Positions 34,758-44,775 of a stretch of 64,000 nt of DNA are shown here, in pieces (the stretch's first letter is position 1; each line of letters starts with the position of its first letter). The notes under the pieces are model-generated. The model was not told where the DNA came from, made no database searches, and was given only the letters and a program-made list of their open reading frames with translations. Made by a program: the position numbers and the translations under genes. This stretch comes from Sordariomycetes sp. S80-01Y (Eukaryota > Ascomycota > Sordariomycetes), in contig JAXQJY010000033.1 of assembly GCA_037042185.1 (NCBI GenBank), forward strand, positions 2,604,001-2,668,000. Direction: 5' to 3'.

Positions 34758-35585
34758 TCATTTCTTGCCCTGCAAATGCCAGTCGAACACTTTGCGGAAC
34801 ATTTCCTTGCCGTCGCCTTCCATTACTTCACCGTGACAAGGGATCATCCTCTTGAAGTCCCACGTATCGATCCTCCTCACGCTCTCGGTGAAGCTCGGCT
34901 TGTCCTTGGCCGCCAAGTACCAGTTGAAGCGCTTCATCCACTTGGCGTCGCCCTGGGGACTCTGAGCACCCTCAAACAGCTTGGCCAGGAAGCCGCCGTT
35001 GTGGTTCTGAGCCTCGGGAGCCTTGCTGTACTGCTCCTTGCAGGGCAGGTTGAACATGAGGTCTGCTTGGATAAGTGTCGACTCGGGTTTGTAGAGGAAG
35101 GCGATCTCCTTGTTGGCGTGCCCGTCAATGTATTCGTATTCAAAGTCGCGGTCGAACTCCTCGCCGATTCTGATATCCCTCTTCCCTTCCTTGGTGAAGA
35201 CGGTGGAGAACTCCTCCTTGCCAATCTTGGGATCCGAGTCGGCCTGTTTGAACCGTTTCTCAGGCAGACCCTCCGGCCCGATGAGCCTGGCAGAGGGGTA
35301 TTCCTTCTTCCACTCGCTCAAGAAGATGTGGTGCTCATAGTCCAACGCTACGATGTACCGCACATTGCCTCCCTTCTCGCCAACCTTGTCCTTGGCACCC
35401 GGCGTCAAGGCGACGGGAGAGAAGACGGCGAGCTCGCCATTGGTCAAGCGCACTAGAGTTCCGCGGCCGCCGATCTTCATGGTGCCGAAGCGGGCGAAGG
35501 GGACGGAGAATGTGGTGATGTTGGGCGTGACGTCGCGGATGACCATGACGTCGGCCGGGTTGGAGGGAATGAGCTTGTTCGACAT
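34758..35585 (-). CDS. DUF4336 family protein, beta-lactamase-like fold
   Basis: 275 aa from the ATG at 35585 (MSNKLIPSNPADVMVIRDV). The frame continues upstream without a stop for 88 codons to an ATG at 35849, and that extension looks like a mitochondrial presequence ending RFITHSTSTRAAN, so a longer form is possible. Matching DUF4336 (PF14234): ITTFSVPFARFG, GGRGTLVRL, LAVFSPVALT, a DYEHHIFLSEWKKEYP core (residues about 85-100) and a terminal MIPCHGEVMEGDG. The family is related to metallo-beta-lactamase-like hydrolases: DxxHH-like and C-terminal CHG residues sit where metal ligands would be, but the canonical HxHxDH motif is absent. The reaction is unknown. It lies between VPS34 and the two-TM protein, all on the minus strand. 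Confidence 0.82.
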   Translation of the reverse strand: MSNKLIPSNPADVMVIRDVTPNITTFSVPFARFGTMKIGGRGTLVRLTNGELAVFSPVALTPGAKDKVGEKGGNVRYIVALDYEHHIFLSEWKKEYPSARLIGPEGLPEKRFKQADSDPKIGKEEFSTVFTKEGKRDIRIGEEFDRDFEYEYIDGHANKEIAFLYKPESTLIQADLMFNLPCKEQYSKAPEAQNHNGGFLAKLFEGAQSPQGDAKWMKRFNWYLAAKDKPSFTESVRRIDTWDFKRMIPCHGEVMEGDGKEMFRKVFDWHLQGKK

Positions 35586-36560
35586 ATTGGCAGCTCGCGT
35601 CGATGTTGAATGTGTGATGAAGCGGCTTTGGGTGCGAGGCAGAAACTTCAAGGGTGAGTGTGAGCGATGGAGGACAAATCGGCTCGTATCGATGACGCAA
35701 AGGTTGCGGCTTGTTAGACTCGGCAAGGATGGCGATAGCTGCTTCTCAGCCTTGCAAGTGCAAGCTCGGCGTAGGACAGGCAGCTTTTTTTGTGGACAGG
35801 TCCTTTTACTCGAAACAACGAGACTCACAAGTCTGGACCCGGGTCGCATCTTTATTCAAGCCCACACAGAGGAGCTCGGTCTGCTATTTGGAAGCAGCCT
35901 CGGCTTTGCGCCAAAAAAGCTAGAATATGACAGGTACGGAAGCGTAGGAATCAGGGAGTCTGACATCAGGAACCCTGAACGGGCGCGCCGGAAAGAGTGG
36001 AGACAAAGCACCGAAGTTTCGGGGCCGAGGTTTTTGGCCTTGACTGACCTGCCTGCATTGACAGCTGCAGCCACTGAATGGCTAATGGGAGGTGTAGAAT
36101 TGCTGTCGAGGCGTTGCGGACAAGGAGTTGCGGAGAGATGGCCGCTTGCGGTCCAAGCGTCTCAATTACAAATTCACAGATGCGCCACCCCTCGGGCTGG
36201 TGGAAGAGTCCGTTCGGAGGGATTGTTTGCGCGACGGCCAGATTATTCCAAATCCCGACACTATCTCTAATTACAGCGAACAGCAAACGCGTAAACAGAA
36301 GTAGAAGTGAATTGATGAAAATGCAAAGCTTTCTTTTCGCTAGCAAGAAACTTCTCTGTTAGCTTTGAGCCCTGAATTCCGAGTGCTGACCCACACAGTC
36401 CTGCCAGATTGGGAGGCCACCAACTGCACTTCAAGTGCATGCTGCACATGGACTATACAGCCACTCCTCGCTTCAAGACGACATGGCGCTCCTTAAACGC
36501 AGACATCTTCCTCTCGAGTCACAATGAGTGCCCAAACGCCAACTAAAAGTCCGTTCGACA
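35586..36560. other. intergenic, tandem minus-strand genes
   Basis: The first 264 bp (35586-35849) may be coding for the N-terminal extension of the DUF4336 protein or its 5' UTR. The remainder shows no gene-like frame; a 305-codon plus-strand frame at 35353-36270 lies antisense to DUF4336 and has no domain. Confidence 0.5.
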
Positions 36561-38363
36561 CTATCGCCAATATTTCGGATTCAGCCCAAACATCCAACTC
36601 CACGACGAGCCCCCCCTAACATAATCAATCAAGTACTCTCTCGTCAAGCCATTTGCAGCCAACCAAATCGACCTCTCTTTCCAAAGAGCCGTAGCGGCGA
36701 CTAGCATCATGGTGCCTCCCGCCGTCATGATGTGCGCTGCGACAATGAATCCCGCCCGTTCTGGGACCGGAGACATGAACGGTGGGGGAAACGGGTGCTT
36801 GACAGTTCTTTCAAATCGCAAACAAGCAGATTCGAAAAGCTTGAAGAAGATGTTAAAGACAATGTAAGCGATCGTGTAATAGATTGTGGCCATGGACCAT
36901 CCCACGCAGGCCCAAGCCACGATATGATCGTAGCCAGCCTCGAAGATGGCGTTGCGCACGCCGGATTGGACTGGAAGCAAGATGTCTGCGATTTTGCCGC
37001 GTTGCCGCTGGATCAGGAGGGAGGCACGCTCTGTATCCAGATGCCCTTCTGAGGGGTTACCGGTGGCAGGGGTGGCTTCGTTGCTGGCTCTAAAACTCGT
37101 TTCAATCGGAACATCAGAGTAAGCCGGAGAGTTCTCTGAAATTTCAGAGGACGCAAGGGCAAACGCTACCTCATCAGGCACGCCGGGGTCGGCATGGCCT
37201 ATCGGACTCCTATAGTCAGGTGTGCTGTCCGAGGGGGCATTTTTAATAAGGGGGTAAGGGTTCGTTCGCTCGCCAACACGGTACTCCGGCGTCTCAGGCA
37301 AGTGAACATCTGCCATGTTGAATAGCTCCCCCTCCTTCTCATCTAACAGCCTCCCATCTGGTGGATGCTCATAGCCAACAAGATAGGGAACTGGTCCTTG
37401 CTCGGGTCTTTCGCAATACACAGTGTCCTCGCCAGAGTAGGTCGGGCTCCTCAACGACTGACGCATTGTAGACTTCCGTGTGTTGTCTAGGCTCTTGCTG
37501 GTATCGGATGGACGCTCTATTCTCAGTTGCGCATCAGCTTTCGGCACGACTGCCTCCGCCGGAGCCTGGGGACGACGGTATCCATGCCAGGTTAAGTGTG
37601 TTTCGGACGTGTTCGGGGTAATCTGTGGTGCTTCGGGCGAGGTTCTTGCTTGTCCCTCGTGCGATGCTTGCCTGGCGTGACTAATGTTCCGAGCGAGGCT
37701 TTTCACGAGGCCACCATGCAAGTGCGAGTTTGAAGGTGATGGGCCTCCGCCAGTGTCAGTCGGCTCGTCCTTCCATACTGAAGCCTTGGATCGAGCTTCA
37801 GTGCAGCCTGGAGGAGGAGGTGGGCTGCCCGGCGCGTTTGTTGCCGGAAGATAGACGGGAGGAGGAGTGCTCGGAGGCGTGTTCTGGCGATAAGCTACGG
37901 CCACAGCGTGCATCAATTGGTCCTTCCGCTTGATTTCGGCCCTTTGGGTGTCTTTTGCCTCAGCAAGGACTCGCCTCAAAATATTGTGAATTTCGTCCAT
38001 GGTCTTTCCGACATCTTGTGTCTGACTCTCGTCGAATTTACCCTCATTGAACAGCCCAGCAAGAAGCCTCAGGCTCTCAAATATCTTCTTCTCATGACCG
38101 TCGCGTCGCTGTTGGTCGGAATCGAAACGATGCTGTCCGTCTTCGACCGATTCGGGGGGTCTTGCAGCGTGTGGCCTGAGCCAGGCCATAGCCTTCTGGA
38201 GAGGTTGCTCGTCTAGTCGTTGGGTTGGTGTTACAACGGTGCGGTCCTTCTTCCGCGAATCCCTACTTACTGAACCCGAGGTGCTATTGGACACGTAAGG
38301 GGGCATTTCAGGCCTTGAGATGGCTTTTGCTGCCGCTGGCGGCGGCTTTTGGAGGTCTCTCAT
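36561..38363 (-). CDS. uncharacterised protein with C-terminal membrane hairpin
   Basis: One exon of 600 aa; family not recognised. Residues 1-60 are Pro/Ser-rich. Residues about 85-155 look helical and charged (HEKKIFESLRLLAGLFNEG, DEIHNILRRVLAEAKDTQR) and could form a coiled coil. Residues about 160-440 are disordered. Two membrane segments follow near the C-terminus, about 480-515 (GYDHIVAWACVGWSMATIYY onward) and about 540-565 (AGFIVAAHIMTAGGTMMLVA). The tail is KERSIWLAANGLTREYLIDY and ends in a Trp-rich SSWSWMFGLNPKYW. A large cytosolic N-terminal part anchored by a hairpin would fit an organelle-surface tether or receptor, but this is inference. Confidence 0.75.
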   Translation of the reverse strand: MRDLQKPPPAAAKAISRPEMPPYVSNSTSGSVSRDSRKKDRTVVTPTQRLDEQPLQKAMAWLRPHAARPPESVEDGQHRFDSDQQRRDGHEKKIFESLRLLAGLFNEGKFDESQTQDVGKTMDEIHNILRRVLAEAKDTQRAEIKRKDQLMHAVAVAYRQNTPPSTPPPVYLPATNAPGSPPPPPGCTEARSKASVWKDEPTDTGGGPSPSNSHLHGGLVKSLARNISHARQASHEGQARTSPEAPQITPNTSETHLTWHGYRRPQAPAEAVVPKADAQLRIERPSDTSKSLDNTRKSTMRQSLRSPTYSGEDTVYCERPEQGPVPYLVGYEHPPDGRLLDEKEGELFNMADVHLPETPEYRVGERTNPYPLIKNAPSDSTPDYRSPIGHADPGVPDEVAFALASSEISENSPAYSDVPIETSFRASNEATPATGNPSEGHLDTERASLLIQRQRGKIADILLPVQSGVRNAIFEAGYDHIVAWACVGWSMATIYYTIAYIVFNIFFKLFESACLRFERTVKHPFPPPFMSPVPERAGFIVAAHIMTAGGTMMLVAATALWKERSIWLAANGLTREYLIDYVRGGSSWSWMFGLNPKYWR

Positions 38364-38898
38364 TGTGAGCGCGCTTGTAGACGATTTGCATAGAGTCGCT
38401 AAGGCTGCAACAGGGTGTGATTCGAAACTTAGTATGTAAAGTACTAGTCGATATCAATCATTCGTAGACAGGGAGATAGCAGAAATGCAGAAGTCTCTTG
38501 CGTTTGGGGTCCGCATGACATAGAGGGCGTGGAATAGAGTGAGAGTGCATGAGCTCTCGAACTATATCCCAAGAGAAAGAACAGTGATAAGGCTGCCAGG
38601 CCTGCTCATTGTGCGCATTGTGCGCATGGATATTTTTGGCTTGAATGTATTAAAGACAGCTTGGTTGGAGAGACCCTCCACCGAGGCAAGCTGGTCAAGG
38701 CGCTGCTGGGCGATGATGGTCGGTGCGCTCGTCAAATGAAGGGGTGCTCTATTCATTGTTCCCCAGGGCTACGCCTCATACTCTCTTCAGAAGGGCGCAA
38801 GCTCACTCGAACAAAGACGCACTCGAATTGGCCGAGTGTGCGATCAAGATGTAGGGGAAAGGCCATGGAGCAAATTGATCTGGTCGAGGGATGCTGGC
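38364..38898. other. intergenic, tandem minus-strand genes
   Basis: A 535-bp stretch between the start of the two-TM protein gene and the NSE4 stop. A direct repeat, ATTGTGCGC / ATTGTGCGC, lies at about 38609-38626. No gene was seen. Confidence 0.6.
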
Positions 38899-40400
38899 TC
38901 AGCTGTACCAACCTCGCGCCCCTGGGCCTTGGTTTGACATTTCCTCTCTATGCGCGATCATAGGAGAGGTCAGTCCAAGTGTGTCGATGATGGATTGCCA
39001 TGTTTCCATGTCCATCGACATCACAGCTTGGTGCTTGGATGCGCCGGAACGGCCACTTTCTTCATCCTCGCCGTCTTTATCAAACGGTCCTGGATAAAGT
39101 TAGGTCGTGAAAGCTCGCACGTATATGGGCTTGACTCACTGAGGGACGGGTAATCATGCTGGTCGTATTCGACGGCAACTTTCCCATCGCGGATCAGGAA
39201 GCTGACGTAGAACATGTTCTCCACGGTCTGACCGAAGGATTTAGGGTTAACGACAAATCTCAGGAGATCTATGCCACCCGTGTCTCGCAGGCCAGCATTG
39301 TGCATGACTTGGGCTGCTTCTTCCTCGGAGTAATCATTGCCTTCGATGGCCTGCTCAACGGTCCTTTGTGCCTCATCGAGAACCGTATCGAGCTCTCGCA
39401 AAATTGAGGCGCAAATGGCCGTCATATCGCTCTCCTTCTTCTTGCCGGCAAAGTCAGAAGCGCTGAGCACCTCCGGCCTAGTCTCTGTGAGGTTTTGAGG
39501 CCGGAAGGGAGCGCTACGTTTTGTGATCTTGCGCGCCTTCTTCTCTACTGAGAGGGGACCTAGAAGGAAGCCAGGTAAAGCTGGACGCCGACCGTAAGGT
39601 AAAGCAGCAAAGCGTCCCAGATGCGGCCAGTTCATCATATCGCCTTCGTCTTCTTCCTCTTCCTCACCGTCGCGCCGCGAACGCCTCCTACGTTGCGCAC
39701 TCGACAGGGCCAGACTATCATCAGCCTCCAGTCCTCTCCCTTGTCGCATGTAAGTGATGCACTTGGAGACGAATTCGTCAACGTCCAAGCCTTGTGCAAG
39801 ACTTCCGTGCGTAAGCCGCAACGCCTTCTGATATCCCAGGTCTGCCGCACCAACAAGTAAACGTGAATCTGCCACGGCCTCTCCAGGCCTTTTGACATTC
39901 TTGATGTACTGGTTCTGTTTTCGCACAACCTCGGTGAGGTTACTCCCTTTTTGTAGATACTCTTCTCTGTTGTCGGCTACTTGCTTCGTCAGATCGCGGA
40001 TCTGTCTTTGCACTTTACGACGCAGGTGCATCGGCTGATCAGGATCCCAGGCCATCTGGTCCTCTGGAATATTTGTATTTGCCTCTTGATCCCCATCTTC
40101 TTCTTCGCTCTCTTCGGCATCGTCCGAGTCTTGTTCTGGCTCGACCGTGCGTCGTCGGGAGTTCGAGGGTTGCCCATTAGTGGTATCAGTACGCTTCCTC
40201 TTGGAACCAGATACACTGCGCGCACCGCGACTGCTTCTAACTGCGAGGGTTTGTGAGGCTGTTTTAGGCGATGAAGTTTCGTACGAGGCTGGCGAAGAGG
40301 GGCCCTCCACCTCTGGCGTCACGGAGACGCGAGTCGGCATCGCGTTTGTTTGGCTGTTGATGCTGTGGAAGTCGGTTATTGTTGATCCGGAGGACGACAA
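38899..40400 (-). CDS. NSE4: SMC5-SMC6 complex kleisin Nse4
   Basis: Two exons, 40400-39140 and 39089-38899, are joined across a 50-nt GTGAGT...CCAG intron: 483 aa, or 463 if the ATG at 40340 (MPTRVSVTP) is used. The splice restores the kleisin C-terminus: KHQAVMSMDMETWQSIIDTL, then LTSPMIAHR. The N-terminal ~100 residues are Ser-rich with an acidic run. Around 120-170 lies the Smc6-neck-binding helical region (LRRKVQRQIRDLTKQV). Around 300-420 is the Nse4 C-terminal winged helix, with NPKSFGQTVENMFYVSFLIR and DGKVAVEY. Nse4 bridges the Smc5 and Smc6 heads in the DNA repair and chromosome-segregation complex that also carries Nse1/Nse3. An acidic EEEEEDEG loop precedes the NWPHLGRFA motif. 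Confidence 0.92.
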
Positions 40401-41792
40401 AATCGGATGCCAATGAGCGGATCAGCAATGATGGACCCCGGAGTATAGGTCGGGTCGCCCAGAAGTTCGATCGATGGCTCGCGTGGAAGGTCGCAAACAA
40501 GGCTCTGAGGTCGCGCGCGACAGAATTAAAGTGACGGTTGACGCGACCCTGGAAAATGGAAGTGGGGCATCCGGGCCGCGTCCAACTCGAGCTTGCACCT
40601 CCGACTTACAATATGGTTGTACCCCTCATTTCAGGTGGCCTACCTTGGGCAGTCGAGGTGGCAGCGTGAACTCATCATTCCCAGCGGTTCAGTTCACGTT
40701 ATAGAGGAGGGCTCTTTTCTCGAGAAGAAACCTTCCGCATACTTGAACGAAGTAGTCTAACGTACCAAGGCGCCAGGATCTATCTAAATGTTGTGATTAA
40801 TAACAGCGCGATGTCTTGTCAACGACACTCCCTAGTACCGAGGTACGAAGCAAGGTACGACAGTATCACTTAAGGTATACTTGCAAGAGTAGGTAGTAAT
40901 ATTCGTAGTATGACCCGAAGGGACTACCAACAAAGGGGCTCTTTTGGTAGTCGTCAATGTGGCCTAGCACTAATATTGGTACTCCCGTTGCTGCCTCGCG
41001 CCTGGCTGCTGGCTGCTGGTTGCTGGCTGCTGCAGGGTCCAGCTCGCCATCCTCATTGCTGGCATGAAGGATTCCAACCGTGGCCTCCGACGCGGGAGGC
41101 GGTTGAGCCTCTGCAGCCCAGGTCGAGAGGGTGTCGAGCCAAAGGCAGCGGCAATGGCACCCACCACGGCTGACGACGGCACGACGGCTCTCTATGGTGA
41201 GGCCTCATGAGGGCGTCATTCATGGTCATTGGACGATGAGTTGGATGCAAGGCTAAGGCGACTCTACGAAACCTTGCCCCGAGGCCGCCGCGATGCCGAG
41301 TGAAGAGGGATGGACGATTTCACTTTCTGCACCCCGGAGCACCGGCACCATAACGTTGTCACGTTCGGAGACAAGACTCGGTATCCCCCGCCCCCCCTCG
41401 CCCTGGGCTTGACCGAGCTCCAACCGAGCATTCTCGACACAGCCCCCTTGGACTTTATGTCTCAACGGTTCAAGAAGAAGATCAGATCTGAGATGGATAT
41501 CGCTACCAAGGCCCGAAGGCGTCGAGTGCATCATGAGTTCCACCGGTGAGACCACTAAGGTACGACAAACCGGATTGACAGTGCCGCGCTTGTGGAACGG
41601 GCTCTCCCTTGGACTTTCTCCGAGCTCATTGACGTCGAGGTGCCTCAAACAAACGGGGAAAGTATCCATCGTACCCATCAGTGCTGAGTTTAACCCCGCC
41701 ATGCCAACCGCCAAGTCTGGGTCGCGAGTCCAGAATCCAGCGCCGATTCGCGAGGAGACAACAAAGATTGGCTGGCAGCACATGGAGACGGT

Positions 41793-41812
41793 GCCATGCC
41801 ATGCCATGCCAT
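41793..41812. repeat. pentanucleotide repeat (GCCAT)4
   Basis: Four perfect tandem copies of GCCAT, followed by GG. They are in the intergenic region upstream of the gene at 42672. Confidence 0.9.
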
Positions 41813-42225
41813 GGTATTTCTCTCCGGAAAGCCCCGCCTGCGACGTGGACTCTGTATCTGCGTTATCGCTTCCCCGACGCAGTACTAGTCTGCCAACCCC
41901 TCATCTGAAGTGAAGTCAGAGACAGCAGCAGCGCGAAGCTTGTTCTCCGTTGGTCCTGGCCATTGACCATCACGGCCCGAAGCACACATGAAGCCGTATG
42001 CTGAACTGCTACCTAGGCGACTTATTATAGCACTGGAAACCAGAAGGGCTCGCGTGTCCAGAACTGACACCACTGCAGGTGGGTGCGCCACGCCAGCGGG
42101 CGGCCCCAAGATGCATCTCCATCCCACCCTCTTCTGACACCATTCCTAGAACGAGACAGCAGCTCAAGTGTCTGATGCATGACCTGCTTCTATGCACCAT
42201 GTAGTACTTCAAGAACTCTTGGCCG

Positions 42226-42240
42226 CCCTGCCCTGCCCTG
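42226..42240. repeat. pentanucleotide repeat (CCCTG)3
   Basis: Three perfect copies of CCCTG. A 13-bp direct repeat (CTGCTTCTATGCA) overlaps its right end and recurs 54 bp to the left at 42184. Confidence 0.85.
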
Positions 42241-42671
42241 CTTCTATGCATCTGCATCTCTACCCCCCCCCTGCGTTTGCGTGAGCATCGCTGGTTTTCC
42301 CGACTTCCCGACCCCTCGTCTGTCTTACCAAGGCCAGGCCGCGCACCACAGCTGAGCTGTATGAGTGCGTGCACGACTAGGTACCGCATAGCAAGGCACT
42401 GTCACCGTCACCGTCGCTTGTCTCGTCTCCGACGACCTGTACGAGGACGGCTGAGTTCGGCTCCGCTAAGCCAAGACACTGAACACGCAAGACCGTGTCC
42501 TTCAAGCTCCTTATACCTCCCTTTCCCTCTCCCACCCATTCACTTGCACTTAGGTCGTGTGAGGTGGTCTGGTCGTCTATCCGAAGCGCATGTGAACTTC
42601 TCCAACTTTGCTCCTATCCTCTCTCCGCTGCTGTTGCTGCTGCTGCTCCCACCTTTACCCACGAGGTCATC

Positions 42672-43479
42672 ATGGCTACTCTTATCGCACCGCGCTACAG
42701 CGCCGAGGATTTTGAGACGGGATCTATCCGTTCAGCTGCGCCCTCCTACGGTTAGTCCTAGGGTCTGTTTCTATGTTCGGGCGTTCGAACCCCGCCATCC
42801 ATTCAACTTACACAGAGCATCAGGAGTCGCTAACCACCTCAGTCTCCGAGGCTCCCACATATCATTCGCGCCAGTCCACAGAGCAGCCACCTCCTTCCTA
42901 CACCCCGCGCGAACGAACGCAGGCACGCTCTCGCCGGCAACACCAGCAACCCGCGCAGCAGCAGACCATCGGGTTGCCCCCCATTCCTCCGGCGCCAACG
43001 CCCGGCGTGCCCAGCCTTCACAACTTCAACATCCCAACGTGGTCGACCCGCAATGCGCAATCCGCGAACCAGCTCCATCGGGTGATCGAGCGCCGAGTCT
43101 TGGCTGAAGCTGCCAGCAGTAGCATCAACAGCCGCCCCGGCACACCGAGGCGAGGAAATAGCGTGGTCATGGAGGAAGAGCATACCGTCAGGCCCTTGGA
43201 GGATCCCTACCTCGTGGGCGAGGAGGCAGCGGCGCAAGCGAAACGGGAAAGGCTTGCCAGAGAAAGGGATGATAGTATCCTCCAAATGGAGGAGAAGCAG
43301 TGGGACTGGCTTCTGAGTATGTCTCTTTTCCTTGGTCCCCTAAAAGGAGTTTACTGACCTGAACAGCGCAAATGAGGACCTGGGATGAGCGTGAGCGAAG
43401 CTGGGCGCGTTTCCGACGGGGAGTCGAGAACCCCCAGAGGAAGAACTTACTGCGTCGCATGGGTGGTCGTTTGATTTGA
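42672..43479 (+). CDS. conserved hypothetical fungal protein, Ser/Gln-rich with charged tail
   Basis: Three exons, 42672-42750, 42843-43316 and 43367-43479, give 221 aa. The intron 1 acceptor at 42842 is preferred because a CTAAC branch site precedes it. The acceptor at 42815 also keeps frame and would add nine residues. The N-terminus (MATLIAPRYSAEDFETGSIR, then SAAPSYVSEAPTYHSR) resembles that of Pezizomycotina hypothetical proteins. The middle is Pro/Gln-rich. The C-terminal ~70 residues are helical and charged (EEAAAQAKRERLARERDDSI, EEKQWDWLLTQMRTWDERER, SWARFRRGV) and probably form the functional part. No enzyme motif, signal peptide or membrane segment is visible. It converges with VMA11. 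Function unknown. Confidence 0.75.
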
Positions 43480-44017
43480 ACAGCGCCTATGCCTCTCTTG
43501 CTGGATGCCTCATGATCTGTTTCCTATGTCTTTGCATCTCTGGACGCATTACGCATCAGTCGGCGCTCACGTCTAGATTGGGTCACGGGTATCATTCTGG
43601 TTTCTTTAAAACTTCAGCGTATTTCGGACTGGGTCTGTGTCATTCGTTTCATAGTTGCTGCTCACCTTCTTGCTCGAAGATTGCAAGCCGGCAAGATGTT
43701 TCTGGGGCTGGGTACCTTGGATAACTCGGCACATTTCAACATGACCTTGAAATTGATCTCTTAAGGTGTCACTCGCTCCTGCGTTACAAGAATGTCTGTT
43801 GTCGGATTCAAACAAGGGTCTCCTGCCACGTCTCTTCTACCTGCAGGTGTGGTTAAATTTACATATCCGTAACGCCATGCCCATGCACTGCTAAGACCTC
43901 ATGTCTTCTTTGCGTCCCCACGTGTTCTCTTATCTGGGTGCACCACTTCCATGGCAGTATCGGACATATGGATGAATCTGAGTGAGGCTCGTCCGGGATG
44001 GTGGTTCGAGGCGTCGA
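43480..44017. other. convergent intergenic region
   Basis: A 538-bp stretch between the stops of two convergent genes; it holds two 3' UTRs. No gene was seen. Confidence 0.6.
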
Positions 44018-44775
44018 TCAACCCTTGGACTTGGTGTTGAGGATGAGAGCGACAATGAGACTAACAAAATTAGCGGAGCGCCAGAGATCATGAAGCGAGT
44101 TGGCATACCCATAAAGCCCCAAGACCTCTCCGAAAATGAGGATCAAAACCATGCCGACGAAGATGCGGCTCTGCTCCATGTACGCGCGGACGCCCGAGTC
44201 ACCAACAATGCCAATGCAGTAACCTGCCGCGAGCCCAGTAAGCCCAACGGCAAGCCCACACCCAAGGTGCAGGAAAGCCCTGCAATCATCAGTATGGCGT
44301 TGCGGGGAAGATTGTTTAACGGGTTGGACGAACGTGAAGAGGTTGTAGCTCTGTTGCGAGGGAGGAGCGAGATCCTCGGCGATGAGGACGGAGATGACGA
44401 GGGAGTAAACTGCGAGAATACCGGACATAATCACAGGAATCAAGCACTGCGCTACTTGTTAGAAAGTATAGATGATACCAGAGGGCCGTCACTGTACCTT
44501 CATGATCAGGTCTGGCCTGAAGGTTCCGACACCAGCGATGCCGATTCCTGACTTAGCCGTACCATAGGCAGCACCGAGGCCTATTGAATCGATCAGTATC
44601 TCTGTCTCAGCGCCATGGCATCGCCCTGGTGGTATTCTCACATCCAAAGACCATGGCGGAAGCAATACCAGCCTACACAGCATCAGCACTATTACCCCTA
44701 GCCATGACGTCGCGAGTCCCGACTTACCATCCCAATAAAGGGCGCAAACTTGGGCGCGTACTCGGACTCGTCCAT
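44018..44775 (-). CDS. VMA11: V-ATPase membrane rotor subunit c' (Vma11)
   Basis: Six exons (44775-44728, 44672-44642, 44580-44498, 44446-44334, 44279-44109, 44060-44018) give 162 aa, matching proteolipid length. Introns are 55, 61, 51, 54 and 48 nt; exon 2 is only 31 nt. The joined protein has the four-helix proteolipid pattern: [36 protein letters not shown], the [17 protein letters not shown] turn, a lumenal loop [14 protein letters not shown], and [20 protein letters not shown] with the proton-carrying Glu in FGEV. The SELAPKFAPF-like start and NTKSKG end point to c' (Vma11) rather than c (Vma3). It forms part of the V0 rotor of the vacuolar proton pump. The fourth donor (GTTCGT) is weak but required by frame. 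Confidence 0.93.

Larger units (their letters stand above)
40401..42671. other. intergenic with several short repeats
   Basis: A 2.3-kb region between divergent NSE4 and the gene starting at 42672. It contains clustered GGTAC motifs at about 40837-40860, imperfect GCTGCTG repeats at 41007-41034, (GCCAT)4, (CCCTG)3 and a 13-bp direct repeat CTGCTTCTATGCA at 42184 and 42238. The right end (about 42280-42660) is C/T-rich and is probably the leader of the next gene. A minus-strand frame of 184 codons at 41253-41807 has no recognised relatives. Confidence 0.55.

Noticed and set aside
34776-35456. 226-codon plus-strand frame
   Set aside because: Antisense to the conserved DUF4336 coding sequence; a shadow of its codon bias.
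35353-36270. 305-codon plus-strand frame
   Set aside because: Half antisense to DUF4336, half intergenic, with no domain or protein-like motif.
41253-41807. Minus-strand frame of 184 codons
   Set aside because: Looks protein-like in length only; no motif, and the opposite strand has an equally plausible short frame.
42781-42800. tRNA B-box-like GTTCGAACC
   Set aside because: It sits in an intron of the gene at 42672. The second base pair of the T stem fails and there is no A box.
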